Shown here piece after piece: positions 6,663 to 13,707 of a DNA stretch of 13,707 nucleotides. Every line of letters begins with the position of its first letter. Positions within the stretch are counted from its first letter, which is position 1. The notes beneath the pieces are model-generated. The model saw only the letters and a program-made list of their open reading frames with translations, was not told the origin of the DNA and searched no databases. Both the position numbers and the translations under genes were made by a program. The DNA is from Sulfurovum sp. GTDB taxonomy: Bacteria; Campylobacterota; Campylobacteria; Campylobacterales; Sulfurovaceae. The stretch lies in contig DZAQ01000029.1 in the NCBI GenBank assembly GCA_022729615.1, positions 1 through 13,707 of the forward strand. Reading direction: 5' to 3'.

Positions 6663-6671
6663 TGATATAAT
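6663..6671 (+). promoter_or_regulatory. Extended -10 promoter of rpsO
   Basis: TGATATAAT is an exact extended -10 (TG 6663-6664, TATAAT 6666-6671) behind T-rich DNA, as typical of Campylobacterota. The start site would be near 6678, leaving a leader of about 69 nt. That is long enough for S15 autoregulation, but I see no clear leader fold. Confidence 0.65.
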
Positions 6672-6746
6672 TCCCTTTCCAAAAACCAATACAGCGTTCT
6701 TAAAAGATGCCGTATGATATCAAAATACCGATCAGGAGGTCAAAAA

Positions 6747-7016
6747 ATGGCTTTGGATAAGGCGAAAAAGCAAGATATAATTGCAAAATATTCAAGAGGC
6801 GAGAACGATACAGGTTCTACAGAGGTACAGATAGCTCTTACAACAGAGAGAATCATATATTTGACTGAACACCTCAAAATAAATAAAAAAGATCACTCTT
6901 CACGACTTGGTCTTTTGAAGCTTGTCGGTCAAAGAAGAAGATTGATGAGATATCTTCACAAAGTTGACTTTGCGCGCTACACTGCTATCAAAGAAGCATT
7001 AGGCATCAGAAACTAA
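6747..7016 (+). CDS. rpsO: 30S ribosomal protein S15
   Basis: This 89-aa protein is S15, a primary 16S rRNA-binding protein of the small-subunit platform. Recognisable segments are YSRGENDTGSTEVQIALTTE, LTEHLKINKKDHSSRLGL and LVGQRRRLMRYLHK, the conserved rRNA-binding helices. Length is exactly the family norm. The ATG at 6747 follows a strong AGGAGG site (6735-6740) with 6 nt spacing; an in-frame ATG at 6714 would add 11 residues not found in S15 and is rejected. The gene is monocistronic here, with its own promoter and a terminator from 7027. It is not followed by pnp, its common neighbour in other bacteria. Confidence 0.97.
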   Translation: MALDKAKKQDIIAKYSRGENDTGSTEVQIALTTERIIYLTEHLKINKKDHSSRLGLLKLVGQRRRLMRYLHKVDFARYTAIKEALGIRN

Positions 7017-7026
7017 AACCAATACC

Positions 7027-7058
7027 GTAGATTGTCTTTGGGCAATCTGCTCTTATTT
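7027..7058 (+). terminator. Intrinsic terminator of rpsO
   Basis: GTAGATTGTC (7027-7036) pairs with GGCAATCTGC (7041-7050) with two G-T pairs around a TTTG loop, followed by TCTTATTT. It lies 11 nt after the rpsO stop. It may also serve the convergent GGDEF-EAL gene, whose minus-strand tail is only moderately T-rich. Confidence 0.7.
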
Positions 7059-7080
7059 AAACTGCAAATCTTTCACTCGC

Positions 7081-9339
7081 TTATTTTTCTCTACTCTTAT
7101 TTTCTAAAATTATTTGTGTAATCTCATCTGCCGTGAGCGGTTTGTTGAAAAGATACCCCTGTGCTTCGTCACATTCGAGTTCACGGAGCAAATTAGCCTG
7201 CTCTTCACTTTCTACCCCCTCTGCAAGAACAGTCAATCCTAGCTTTTTTGCCATTGAAATGATGGCAGATACGATAGCTTGATCTTTGGGATTTTCCGGA
7301 AGATGGCGAATGAGCGACGGGTCAATTTTGAGTTTGTGAAAATGATAGTCAGTGATATCTCCAAAAGATGTATCGCCTACACCAAAATCATCGATACAAA
7401 ACTGACATCCAAGAGCAAAAAGTTCATCAACATTTTTCTTTATGACTTTATTTTTGAGCGCAAGAGTCTTTTCTGTGATATCAAACTCTATCATGGAGGG
7501 TTCAATCTGATGCATGACGAGACTCTCTTTGATATTTTGTGTCAGTTGTGTGCCGATCAACTCATACGGAGAGAGATTGATGACCAATCGAATCGGTTGC
7601 TTGGTGATACTTTGCCAGTACTCAAGCTGTTTGCTGCACTCATTAAGTACAAAAATCCCGATCGCATTGATAAGCTGACTCTCCTCAGCTACGGCAATGG
7701 CACGAGAAATAGGGATGTTTCGCATCTTCGTTGCAGTGCATCTCAAAAATACCTCTATGCCTCTTAGGGAATCATCTTCAAGTGAATAGTGCGGCTGATA
7801 AAGGAGTGTAAAACTATTTTCCAAGATAGCTTTTTCGAGTTGCTCTCGGATCATTATGTGTTCTTTTGAGAGTGATGAGAGCTCATCAGAGTAAAATTGA
7901 AAGTTGTTTCGTCCTGACTGTTTGGCACGGTACATCGCATCGTCTGCCGCGCGAATAAGCGCTTCAGGGCTAGAACCATCATGAGGAAAGAGCGCAATGC
8001 CGATACTTATGGATATTTTAATATCGTAATATTCAAGAATAATGGGAGCTTCAAAGAGTGTGATGAGTTTTTGTGCTATTTGAGTGATACTCTCGATATT
8101 TTGAGCGCCACTAATGATAAGTAAAAATTCATCCCCGCTCAATCTTCCAACGGTATCGCTTGCCCTCATTGAAGAGGTTAACCGATTTGCAAACTCCCGG
8201 AGGATACTATCCCCGATCTCATGCCCGTAGGTATCATTGATCTTCTTGAAATGATCTATATCAAAAAAGCAGAGCGCTCCCATCTCTTGCGTGCGATACG
8301 AGGAGGCGATCGCATGTTCGAGTCTATCAAAAAGAAGTGTGCGATTGGGGAGTTTCGTAAGTGCATCGTGAGTTGCCAAATATTTCAATTCATCACGAAC
8401 GACTTGAAGCTCAGAGATATTGGTGAGCATAGAGACGAAGTTGCTGATCTCCCCAAGGTCATTTTTAACTGCATCCATAGTGAGCCAAGCTAGAGTAGAT
8501 TCTTTTTGGGAATGTTTGATTTCGATCTCTCCATGCCAGTGACCTTGTTGGATCATCCCTGTGTCGATGGATGTTTTGACATCAGCGGTGATGAGAGCAG
8601 AAAAAAAATCGGAATGTTTACCCAATAGATCCTTTTCGGGTATTCCAAGAATATGAATCATTGCCGGGTTGACACGCATAACACGACGATCGCTATCTGA
8701 GATCATAATCCCTTCGGTTGCCTCCTCAAATACAATATTTGAGAGACGAGAGAGATATTCTTGTTCTTTGTCTTTTGTGATATCCCTGACGAGAGTGATA
8801 ACCGTATTGTGCCCATCTACGAAAATACCGGAGGGAATCACCCGCGCCTCAAAATACTTTTGTTCATCCCCTATAAGAAGTTTATATTCAAGTCTCTGCA
8901 GAGTTTCTGTAGTGAGAGCTTCGGTGATAAGTATATGAAATTTGAGTGCAAGTTCTGGCTCAAAAATTTCAAATATACTCTGATTTGTAATCTTCGCTAT
9001 GGATTTATAGAGAAGGTACTCTTTGCCGGTCGTATAGCAATCGAGATATACTCCATTCTTGTCAAGCAAGAAAAGTAGATCCGGTGAGGCTGCGATAACC
9101 GCTTCAAGCCGCTTTCGGCTCTTTACTTGGAGTTGCTCATAGAGCGCTCTCATCTCGGCTGATGAAACTTTCAAAGAATTTTGCAGTAGATTATAGCTCT
9201 CTTCGTCATCGTTGTATGTTTGTTCTATTGTCAATAGGAGTTGATCAAGTGTTTTCTGATCAAGGGCATCGATGCTGATACGCCCATTCTCTATCGGAAC
9301 TCGGAGCCGATCGAGCTGTCTTTTGAGGAGTCTATGCAT
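7081..9339 (-). CDS. PAS-PAS-GGDEF-EAL cyclic-di-GMP enzyme
   Basis: This 752-aa cytoplasmic protein has no membrane segments. Its N-terminus has a helical, probably coiled-coil region (about 30-80), then two PAS domains (about 80-190 and 200-315), GGDEF (about 320-485) and EAL (about 500-745). The cyclase site reads SGDEF (401-405), a variant found in active enzymes, with an intact inhibitory RxxD site five residues upstream (RASD, 392-395). The EAL motif is changed to EVF (529-531), but other phosphodiesterase residues remain: N588, E623, DD at 650-651, K671, AEGVE (706-710) and Q727. It may therefore be bifunctional or have weak phosphodiesterase activity. I chose the ATG at 9339, which has GGGGAG 7 nt upstream; a TTG at 9354 is possible. 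It overlaps the FIST gene by 8 nt, so the two are very likely co-translated. Confidence 0.92.
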   Translation of the reverse strand: MHRLLKRQLDRLRVPIENGRISIDALDQKTLDQLLLTIEQTYNDDEESYNLLQNSLKVSSAEMRALYEQLQVKSRKRLEAVIAASPDLLFLLDKNGVYLDCYTTGKEYLLYKSIAKITNQSIFEIFEPELALKFHILITEALTTETLQRLEYKLLIGDEQKYFEARVIPSGIFVDGHNTVITLVRDITKDKEQEYLSRLSNIVFEEATEGIMISDSDRRVMRVNPAMIHILGIPEKDLLGKHSDFFSALITADVKTSIDTGMIQQGHWHGEIEIKHSQKESTLAWLTMDAVKNDLGEISNFVSMLTNISELQVVRDELKYLATHDALTKLPNRTLLFDRLEHAIASSYRTQEMGALCFFDIDHFKKINDTYGHEIGDSILREFANRLTSSMRASDTVGRLSGDEFLLIISGAQNIESITQIAQKLITLFEAPIILEYYDIKISISIGIALFPHDGSSPEALIRAADDAMYRAKQSGRNNFQFYSDELSSLSKEHIMIREQLEKAILENSFTLLYQPHYSLEDDSLRGIEVFLRCTATKMRNIPISRAIAVAEESQLINAIGIFVLNECSKQLEYWQSITKQPIRLVINLSPYELIGTQLTQNIKESLVMHQIEPSMIEFDITEKTLALKNKVIKKNVDELFALGCQFCIDDFGVGDTSFGDITDYHFHKLKIDPSLIRHLPENPKDQAIVSAIISMAKKLGLTVLAEGVESEEQANLLRELECDEAQGYLFNKPLTADEITQIILENKSREK

Positions 9340-10474
9340 CTGTCTGCTCCCCAATAAGGGTGATCGTCATAGTTTGGTTGTGCAAAGAAGAGAGTGATTC
9401 AAGTCCCGGAGAGATCTCTCCATTGGAGTAAAAACCAATCATTTGAGTTTTGTCATCAAAAACCTCTGAGATCTCCATAAGCTCCTCTTCTGTGCGGCGC
9501 TGCATCATCCGTCTTCTTCCGATACAGCTGATAGCAATTATGGCGCTCTCTTCACTTTGCTTTGGAAGTGAAGCGCTCGCCCTGCTTGCTGCATTGTAAG
9601 CGCCATCCACAAGCCTCTTGAGATTGCCGGACATAAGCGAAACAAGGTCACCCTCCTTGAAGGAGTCGTTGAGCAGAAGAGACTGCTCCTCTTCGTTGAT
9701 ATCGATTACGGAGCGTATTTTGGCTGGATTGCCCTCCTGGTCGAGAATAGCCAGCGGAAAGAGAAGAGCAGAACCGGGCAGCTCTTTCGCCTTTTCTCCA
9801 AGATAGAGTTTGTAGATACTCAGCGCAGGTTTATCGTCTAGGGTAAAAATCTTTTTATTTTCAGCTTTTGTAACTATGCGGTCAAGACCGAGTTTGTCCC
9901 ACCCCCCCTCGCATCCGGTACCGATATGGATGGACTCTCCAAAAAACGCCAAAGCAGCAATTTTGCCATGCCCAATATTTTTGCCGTAGAGTGCCCAGCT
10001 CTCCATTGTGCCGCTATCATCTCCGGCAACCCCTCCGGATATGGTGACACCAATGGGCAGAGCGCTTTGGATGCCCTCTACAAGCCTTGTTCCGTCAAAT
10101 TGCCATCCGCCGGAGAGTACGAAAAGATGCCGCAGCTCATTTGCCTGTAATGTATCTCCAAGTTTTTTGCCGATCTCATAGGCGTCATCATCAAGATCGG
10201 CATCAATATGTGCGGAGACGATCGATGATTTTTCAAATTTTAAAACCATTGCACTGATCGTGTGATCAAAAATTTCATCCTTATAGATCTCGCCCGATGT
10301 TGAGCAGCCGACAATATGTGCATCCGGATAGGCTTCATAAAGAGGCTCAAGCGCCGATCGTAACTCATCTTCTTTGAGTGACGAAAAGAGCAAAACCGCT
10401 GTCCTTGAGGAGTTAAAACTCTTGTCGAAAGGCTGATCCCAATGATCCTGATATTTATATGTCGCGACTCTCAT
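9332..10474 (-). CDS. FIST-domain sensory protein
   Basis: This 380-aa soluble protein consists of a FIST N domain (about 25-215) and a FIST C domain (about 220-360). Visible motifs are VGCSTSGEI (55-63), SGGVAGDD (146-153) and GFYSNGEISP (347-356), the glycine-rich signatures of the family. FIST proteins are predicted small-ligand (possibly amino-acid) sensors, often encoded beside histidine kinases, chemoreceptors or c-di-GMP enzymes. There is no output domain here; the overlapping downstream PAS-PAS-GGDEF-EAL gene is the obvious output partner. The ATG at 10474 has only a weak purine-rich ribosome site (AAGAAG). The promoter lies in the AT-rich 10475-10530 stretch but I cannot fix it; a TAAAAT at 10510-10515 (minus strand) is one candidate. 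Confidence 0.9.
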   Translation of the reverse strand: MRVATYKYQDHWDQPFDKSFNSSRTAVLLFSSLKEDELRSALEPLYEAYPDAHIVGCSTSGEIYKDEIFDHTISAMVLKFEKSSIVSAHIDADLDDDAYEIGKKLGDTLQANELRHLFVLSGGWQFDGTRLVEGIQSALPIGVTISGGVAGDDSGTMESWALYGKNIGHGKIAALAFFGESIHIGTGCEGGWDKLGLDRIVTKAENKKIFTLDDKPALSIYKLYLGEKAKELPGSALLFPLAILDQEGNPAKIRSVIDINEEEQSLLLNDSFKEGDLVSLMSGNLKRLVDGAYNAASRASASLPKQSEESAIIAISCIGRRRMMQRRTEEELMEISEVFDDKTQMIGFYSNGEISPGLESLSSLHNQTMTITLIGEQTDA

Positions 10475-10587
10475 TATCTATCTTCTTGATATTTTTTCTC
10501 ATTAAATTAATTTTACCTCTATTTGGTTAAAATGAATATTAAATTTGCTTTTTTTATTTTGGGTATTAAGGAAGATAACTATCAACA

Positions 10588-10606
10588 TTTAGTCGATAAG
10601 ACTAAA
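10588..10606. repeat. Small inverted repeat upstream of the grpE promoter
   Basis: TTTAGTC and GACTAAA flank GATAA. It lies 30 nt upstream of the grpE -35 in the 257-nt gap between the divergent FIST and grpE genes. It could be an operator for either gene or chance in AT-rich DNA. Confidence 0.35.
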
Positions 10607-10635
10607 GTTAAATATATAAATTCATTCAATTTGTA

Positions 10636-10656
10636 CTTGACAAACTTTAACTCAAT
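10636..10656. promoter_or_regulatory. HAIR-like HspR operator
   Basis: CTTGACA-N7-ACTCAAT matches the HspR consensus CTTGAGT-N7-ACTCAAG at 5 of 7 and 6 of 7 positions, with the core TTGA-N11-TCAA intact. It covers the -35 and part of the spacer of the grpE promoter, where a repressor would block RNA polymerase. HspR controls heat-shock operons in Helicobacter and Campylobacter. Part of the match is forced by the -35 itself, so this is moderate evidence. Confidence 0.5.
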
Positions 10657-10666
10657 GTTGTATAAT
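10637..10666 (+). promoter_or_regulatory. Consensus sigma-70 promoter of grpE-dnaK
   Basis: TTGACA (10637-10642) and TATAAT (10661-10666) are both exact consensus, separated by 18 nt. This is the strongest promoter in the window and unusual for a group that mostly lacks -35 boxes. The start would be near 10673, about 60 nt before grpE. Confidence 0.85.
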
Positions 10667-10731
10667 CACTCTAGGCATTTAAAATATTAGATGCGAAATC
10701 GAGAAAAATCAAAAAGAGGAGGGGTTTGCGT

Positions 10732-11265
10732 ATGGATGAGAAGCAAGAAGAGATGGTTCAGAATGCAGCTCAAGAGGGCGAAAGCCAAGCAGATGCAGCA
10801 AATGATCCGCTAGAAGAGGCTCATAGAGAGCTAGAAGAGTGGAAAGACAGATATTTAAGAGCACATGCTGATTTTGAAAATACAAAAAAACGCCTTGATA
10901 AAGATAAAAGCACGGCTATCTCTTTTGCGAATGAGAATTTCGCGAGGGATATCCTCAGTGTCGTTGATTCGTTTGAGCAGGCATTGGCATCTATATCGAG
11001 CGCTGATGAATCCAACTCATCCGAAGTGCTTGAGAAGATGAAGGAGGGTGTCTTCCTCACTTATGAACAACTCAAAAAAGTTTTGGAGAAGAACGCAATT
11101 TGCGAGATCGGATGCGAAGGGGAATTTGACCCCAATCTCCATCAGGCGATCATGCAGATCGAGAGCGACCGGCATGAAAGCGGGCAGATCGTGCAGACCC
11201 ACCAAAAGGGTTACAAGATCAAAGAGAGAGTGCTCCGACCTTCGATGGTCAGCACTTGCAAATAA
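10732..11265 (+). CDS. grpE: Nucleotide exchange factor GrpE
   Basis: GrpE releases ADP from DnaK so that the chaperone can let go of its client. The 177-aa protein has an acidic disordered N-terminus (about 1-28), a long coiled-coil helix with EEWKDRYLRAHADFENTKKR (about 35-54), and the C-terminal beta domain with the signature FDPNLHQAI and GYKIKERVLRPSMV near the end. I chose the ATG at 10732, which has GAGGAGG 9 nt upstream; a TTG at 10726 is too close to that site. dnaK follows after 30 nt. In many Campylobacterota hrcA precedes grpE; here the upstream gene is a divergent FIST gene, so grpE is the first gene of the operon. Confidence 0.95.
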   Translation: MDEKQEEMVQNAAQEGESQADAANDPLEEAHRELEEWKDRYLRAHADFENTKKRLDKDKSTAISFANENFARDILSVVDSFEQALASISSADESNSSEVLEKMKEGVFLTYEQLKKVLEKNAICEIGCEGEFDPNLHQAIMQIESDRHESGQIVQTHQKGYKIKERVLRPSMVSTCK

Positions 11266-11295
11266 AATCAATATATCAATACAAAAGGATAAAAA

Positions 11296-13167
11296 ATGGC
11301 AAAAGTTTTGGGAATCGACTTAGGAACTACAAACTCGGCAATGGCAGTCTATGAGAGAGGTGAAGCCGCTATCATAGCCAACAAAGAGGGGAAAAATACA
11401 ACCCCGTCTATCGTAGCATATACCGACAAAGGCGAGGTGCTGGTGGGTGAGTCTGCAAAAAGACAAGCAGTCACCAACCCTGAAAAAACCATCTACTCTA
11501 TCAAAAGGATCATGGGGCTTATGAGTGACGAGCCAAAGGCTGCTGAGGCGAAATCACGCCTGCCGTACCACATCATAGACAGAAGCGGCGCGTGTGCGAT
11601 AGAGATAGCAGGCAAAACTTACACACCTCAAGAGATTTCGGCAAAAATCTTGATGAAACTCAAAGAGGATGCTGAGGGATATTTGGGCGAGAAGGTGACA
11701 GATACTGTCATCACTGTACCGGCATACTTCAATGACGCGCAGCGAAAAGCGACCAAAGAGGCAGGGACTATCGCAGGACTCAATGTCCTTCGTATCATCA
11801 ATGAGCCGACTTCCGCGGCGCTTTCGTATGGTTTGGACAAAAAGAGTGCCGAGCAGATCGTTGTTTATGACCTTGGCGGCGGGACATTCGATGTCACGGT
11901 ACTTGAGACGGGAGATGGTGTTGTAGAGGTTATGTCCACAGGCGGAGATGCCTTTTTGGGCGGAGATGACTTCGATAACAGAGTGATCGACTTTGTTGCC
12001 GGTGAGTTCAAAAGCCAAACTGGTGTCGATATCAAAAAGGATATTATGGCGCTCCAAAGACTCAAAGATGCGGCAGAGACAGCCAAAAAAGAGCTCTCCA
12101 GCGCTTCAGAGACCGAGATCAATTTGCCGTTTATCACGGCAGATGCAACCGGACCGAAGCACTTGGTGCAAAAGATCACAAGGGCGAAATTCGAGTCTTT
12201 GATCTCTGATCTTGTCGAGAGCACTATCAAAACCATCGTTTCTGTCCTCAAAGATGCGGGACTTGGCAAAAATGAGATCAAAGAGATCGTAATGGTCGGC
12301 GGCTCTACGAGAATTCCGTTGGTTCAAGAAGAGGTCAAAAAATTCTTCGGCAAAGAGCTCAACAAGTCTGTGAATCCTGACGAAGTTGTCGCACTTGGCG
12401 CGGCGATACAAGGCGGGGTACTTGCGGGGGATGTCAAAGATGTACTTTTGCTTGATGTCACACCACTGAGCTTGGGTATCGAGACACTCGGCGGTGTGAC
12501 AACCAAAGTGATCGAAAAAGGGACCACGATCCCTGCGAAAAAATCACAAGTTTTCTCTACGGCAGATGACAATCAGCCTGCGGTGAGCATCCATGTTTTG
12601 CAGGGCGAGCGAGAGTTTGCCAAAGACAATAAATCTTTGGGAATGTTCGAGCTTCGTGATATCCCGGCTGCGCCAAGAGGCGTGCCGCAGATCGAAGTTA
12701 CCTTTGATATCGATGCGAACGGGATATTGACAGTCTCTGCACAAGACAAAGGGACAGGCAAATCACAAGAGATCAAAATCACCGGTTCGTCAGGACTTAG
12801 CGATGCAGAGATCGAAAAGATGGTGCAGGATGCCGAAGCGCACAAGGCAGAAGATGCTGAGCGCAAGGCGGTTGTAGAGATGCGCAATCAAGCAGATGCG
12901 CTTGTGCATCAGACCAAAAAATCATTGAGTGATCTCGGTGATAATTTCGATGCGGGTGAAAAAGCGGGCATTGAGAGTGCGATCGCTGATGTGGAGGCGA
13001 TCCTCAAAGATGATTCGGCTACAAAAGCGCAGGTCGAAGAGAAGATCAAAGTCTTGACCGAGAAGAGCCATAAGCTTGCCGAGGCAGTCTATGCCAAAGA
13101 GCAGGGCGCTCAAACAGGCGGCGAGAAAAAAGCCGATGATGATGTCATCGATGCCGAAGTAGAATAA
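11296..13167 (+). CDS. dnaK: Chaperone DnaK (Hsp70)
   Basis: DnaK is the ATP-driven Hsp70 chaperone working with DnaJ and GrpE. The 623-aa protein is full length. The nucleotide-binding domain has GIDLGTTNS (6-14), VPAYFNDAQRKATKEAG, INEPTSAALSYG, VYDLGGGTFDVTVLE and VMVGGSTRIP. The interdomain linker reads DVLLLDV, followed by TPLSLGIETLGG of the peptide-binding domain, and the tail ends DDDVIDAEVE, the usual acidic end of bacterial DnaK. AAAGGA upstream of the ATG is the ribosome site. It is co-transcribed with grpE and ends at a strong terminator. dnaJ is not adjacent. Confidence 0.98.
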   Translation: MAKVLGIDLGTTNSAMAVYERGEAAIIANKEGKNTTPSIVAYTDKGEVLVGESAKRQAVTNPEKTIYSIKRIMGLMSDEPKAAEAKSRLPYHIIDRSGACAIEIAGKTYTPQEISAKILMKLKEDAEGYLGEKVTDTVITVPAYFNDAQRKATKEAGTIAGLNVLRIINEPTSAALSYGLDKKSAEQIVVYDLGGGTFDVTVLETGDGVVEVMSTGGDAFLGGDDFDNRVIDFVAGEFKSQTGVDIKKDIMALQRLKDAAETAKKELSSASETEINLPFITADATGPKHLVQKITRAKFESLISDLVESTIKTIVSVLKDAGLGKNEIKEIVMVGGSTRIPLVQEEVKKFFGKELNKSVNPDEVVALGAAIQGGVLAGDVKDVLLLDVTPLSLGIETLGGVTTKVIEKGTTIPAKKSQVFSTADDNQPAVSIHVLQGEREFAKDNKSLGMFELRDIPAAPRGVPQIEVTFDIDANGILTVSAQDKGTGKSQEIKITGSSGLSDAEIEKMVQDAEAHKAEDAERKAVVEMRNQADALVHQTKKSLSDLGDNFDAGEKAGIESAIADVEAILKDDSATKAQVEEKIKVLTEKSHKLAEAVYAKEQGAQTGGEKKADDDVIDAEVE

Positions 13168-13180
13168 AACAACTTACCTT

Positions 13181-13198
13181 TGCCGCCTTCGGGCGGCA
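13181..13198 (+). terminator. Terminator of grpE-dnaK
   Basis: TGCCGCC and GGCGGCA form a perfect 7-bp GC stem around a TTCG tetraloop, 13 nt after the dnaK stop. The following bases are pyrimidine-rich (CCCCTTCTCTC) rather than a pure T run, so termination may be partial. Confidence 0.75.
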
Positions 13199-13257
13199 TC
13201 ACCCCTTCTCTCATCTCTTTATTTATAACTTATAGGCACCTCTAAAAGCCTATCGAT

Positions 13258-13327
13258 AGACTGCCACGGCTTTTTCAAAGCCTCGCAGTGACGGGAGTTT
13301 GTCATTGCGAGCGAAGCGTGGCAATCT
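13258..13327. repeat. Intergenic palindromic repeat (GTCATTGCGAGC family)
   Basis: The left arm runs from AGACTGCCACGG to CTCGCAGTGAC and the right arm is GTCATTGCGAGCGAAGCG followed by TGGCAATCT; the right arm read backwards matches the left arm's ends (AGATTGCCACG, CTCGCAATGAC). The left arm has its own hairpin, GGCTTT/AAAGCC around TTC (13268-13282). The centre pairs GCAGTGAC with GTCATTGC around GGGAGTTT. This is the common dispersed repeat type seen in many bacterial genomes. It lies between the dnaK terminator and the next promoter. Confidence 0.75.
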
Positions 13328-13389
13328 AGTTTTTAGCACCATTATTTTAAATTCATTCGATCTTGATTGCCCGATTTGTATAAATTGGC

Positions 13390-13395
13390 TATAAT
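13390..13395 (+). promoter_or_regulatory. Probable -10 of the chorismate-mutase-like gene
   Basis: An exact TATAAT lies 42 nt before the GTG start, with a predicted start site near 13402. It has neither an extended TG nor a well-spaced -35. Confidence 0.5.
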
Positions 13396-13437
13396 GACTC
13401 TGTGAACTTTATAAATGGTTGATGCAAGGAGAGAACG

Positions 13438-13707
13438 GTGGAGATAAAAAAATGCGAAACGCTTGAAGAGGCGAGAGCGGAGATCGACAAGCTCGATAGT
13501 GATATTGTAACACTCATTGCCAAACGCAATGCCTATATCAAGCAGATAGCTCACTTCAAAAACTCTATCGAAGAGGTGAAGGCGGAAGATCGAGTGCGCG
13601 ATGTCATCTCACGCGTCAGGTCTCAAGCGATCTCTCTGGGACTTTCGCCAAATCTTATCAATGATCTCTATGTCAGGATGATCGATGCGATGGTGGAGAG
13701 CGAAATC
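13438..13707 (+). CDS. Chorismate mutase type II / PchB-like protein (3' end outside window)
   Basis: The frame is open from a GTG at 13438 to the window edge (90 codons). AAGGAGAG lies 4 nt upstream and decides the start; a nearby ATG is in another frame and stops at once. The all-helical AroQ fold is recognisable: helix 1 ARAEIDKLDSDIVTLIAKRN (12-31) with YIKQIAHFK after it, then EDRVRDVISRVR (50-61) and LSPNLINDLYVRMIDAMVE (69-87). The arrangement resembles small stand-alone PchB-type proteins, which include isochorismate-pyruvate lyases and monofunctional chorismate mutases. Chorismate mutase makes prephenate for Phe/Tyr synthesis. No siderophore genes are visible, so the lyase role is not supported. 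The gene is probably near its end at the window edge. Confidence 0.8.
   Translation, partial: MEIKKCETLEEARAEIDKLDSDIVTLIAKRNAYIKQIAHFKNSIEEVKAEDRVRDVISRVRSQAISLGLSPNLINDLYVRMIDAMVESEI

Noticed and set aside
6714..6746. N-terminal extension of rpsO from an upstream in-frame ATG
   Set aside because: The extension would run through the AGGAGG site, and the 89-aa product from 6747 is exactly family length.
10663..10689. Possible CIRCE (HrcA) site over the grpE -10 and start site
   Set aside because: The left arm TAATCACTC fits TTAGCACTC at 7 of 9, but at the required 9-nt spacing the right arm matches only 3 of 9.
10532..10690. A 52-codon AT-rich open frame upstream of grpE on the plus strand
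   Set aside because: It has no ribosome site, resembles no family I know, and runs through the consensus grpE promoter and the HAIR-like site.

Overview
The window looks like chromosomal DNA of a Campylobacterota (epsilonproteobacterial) species, probably a free-living Sulfurimonas/Sulfuricurvum/Sulfurovum-like lineage rather than a host pathogen. This is inferred from the AT-rich intergenic DNA, promoters made of a TATAAT box (often with an extended TG) behind T-rich DNA, the protein families present (Rrf2, FIST, multi-domain c-di-GMP enzymes) and HspR/HAIR-like control of grpE-dnaK. The genus cannot be fixed from this sequence alone. I see no phage, transposase, CRISPR array or tRNA/rRNA gene; the only mobile-type DNA is short palindromic repeats.

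Layout. (1) 1-524, minus: the 5' part of a four-helix b-type cytochrome. (2) 669-3460, plus: an anmK-amgK-murU operon, which makes UDP-MurNAc from recovered anhydro-MurNAc. anmK carries a 63-bp structured repeat inserted in frame. (3) 3468-4289, minus: a Cof-type HAD phosphatase convergent with murU, with a possibly leaderless transcript. (4) 4399-5082, plus: a DedA-family membrane protein. (5) 5097-6535, minus: an rrf2-type regulator overlapping by 1 nt a DHH/DHHA1 phosphoesterase, preceded by a perfect 12-bp inverted repeat that is probably its operator. (6) 6747-7016, plus: rpsO with its own promoter and terminator. (7) 7081-10474, minus: a FIST sensor overlapping by 8 nt a PAS-PAS-GGDEF-EAL c-di-GMP enzyme. 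(8) 10732-13167, plus: grpE-dnaK behind a consensus sigma-70 promoter overlapped by a HAIR-like (HspR) site; hrcA, normally first in this operon, is absent. (9) 13258-13327: an intergenic palindromic repeat. (10) 13438 to the end, plus: the start of a PchB/chorismate-mutase-like gene.

How it fits together. AnmK makes MurNAc-6-P, AmgK makes MurNAc-1-P and MurU makes UDP-MurNAc. The known form of this route also needs a MurNAc-6-P phosphatase (MupP) between AnmK and AmgK. No MupP-like gene is visible, but a HAD phosphatase lies 7 bp from murU and is a candidate for that step. The DedA-family protein next door belongs to a family that includes undecaprenyl-phosphate carriers, so 669-5082 may be a cell-envelope recycling neighbourhood. 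The FIST/GGDEF-EAL pair is probably a two-protein small-molecule-to-c-di-GMP sensor. The most unusual single item is the repeat element translated inside AnmK, resembling in principle the Rickettsia palindromic elements found inside genes.
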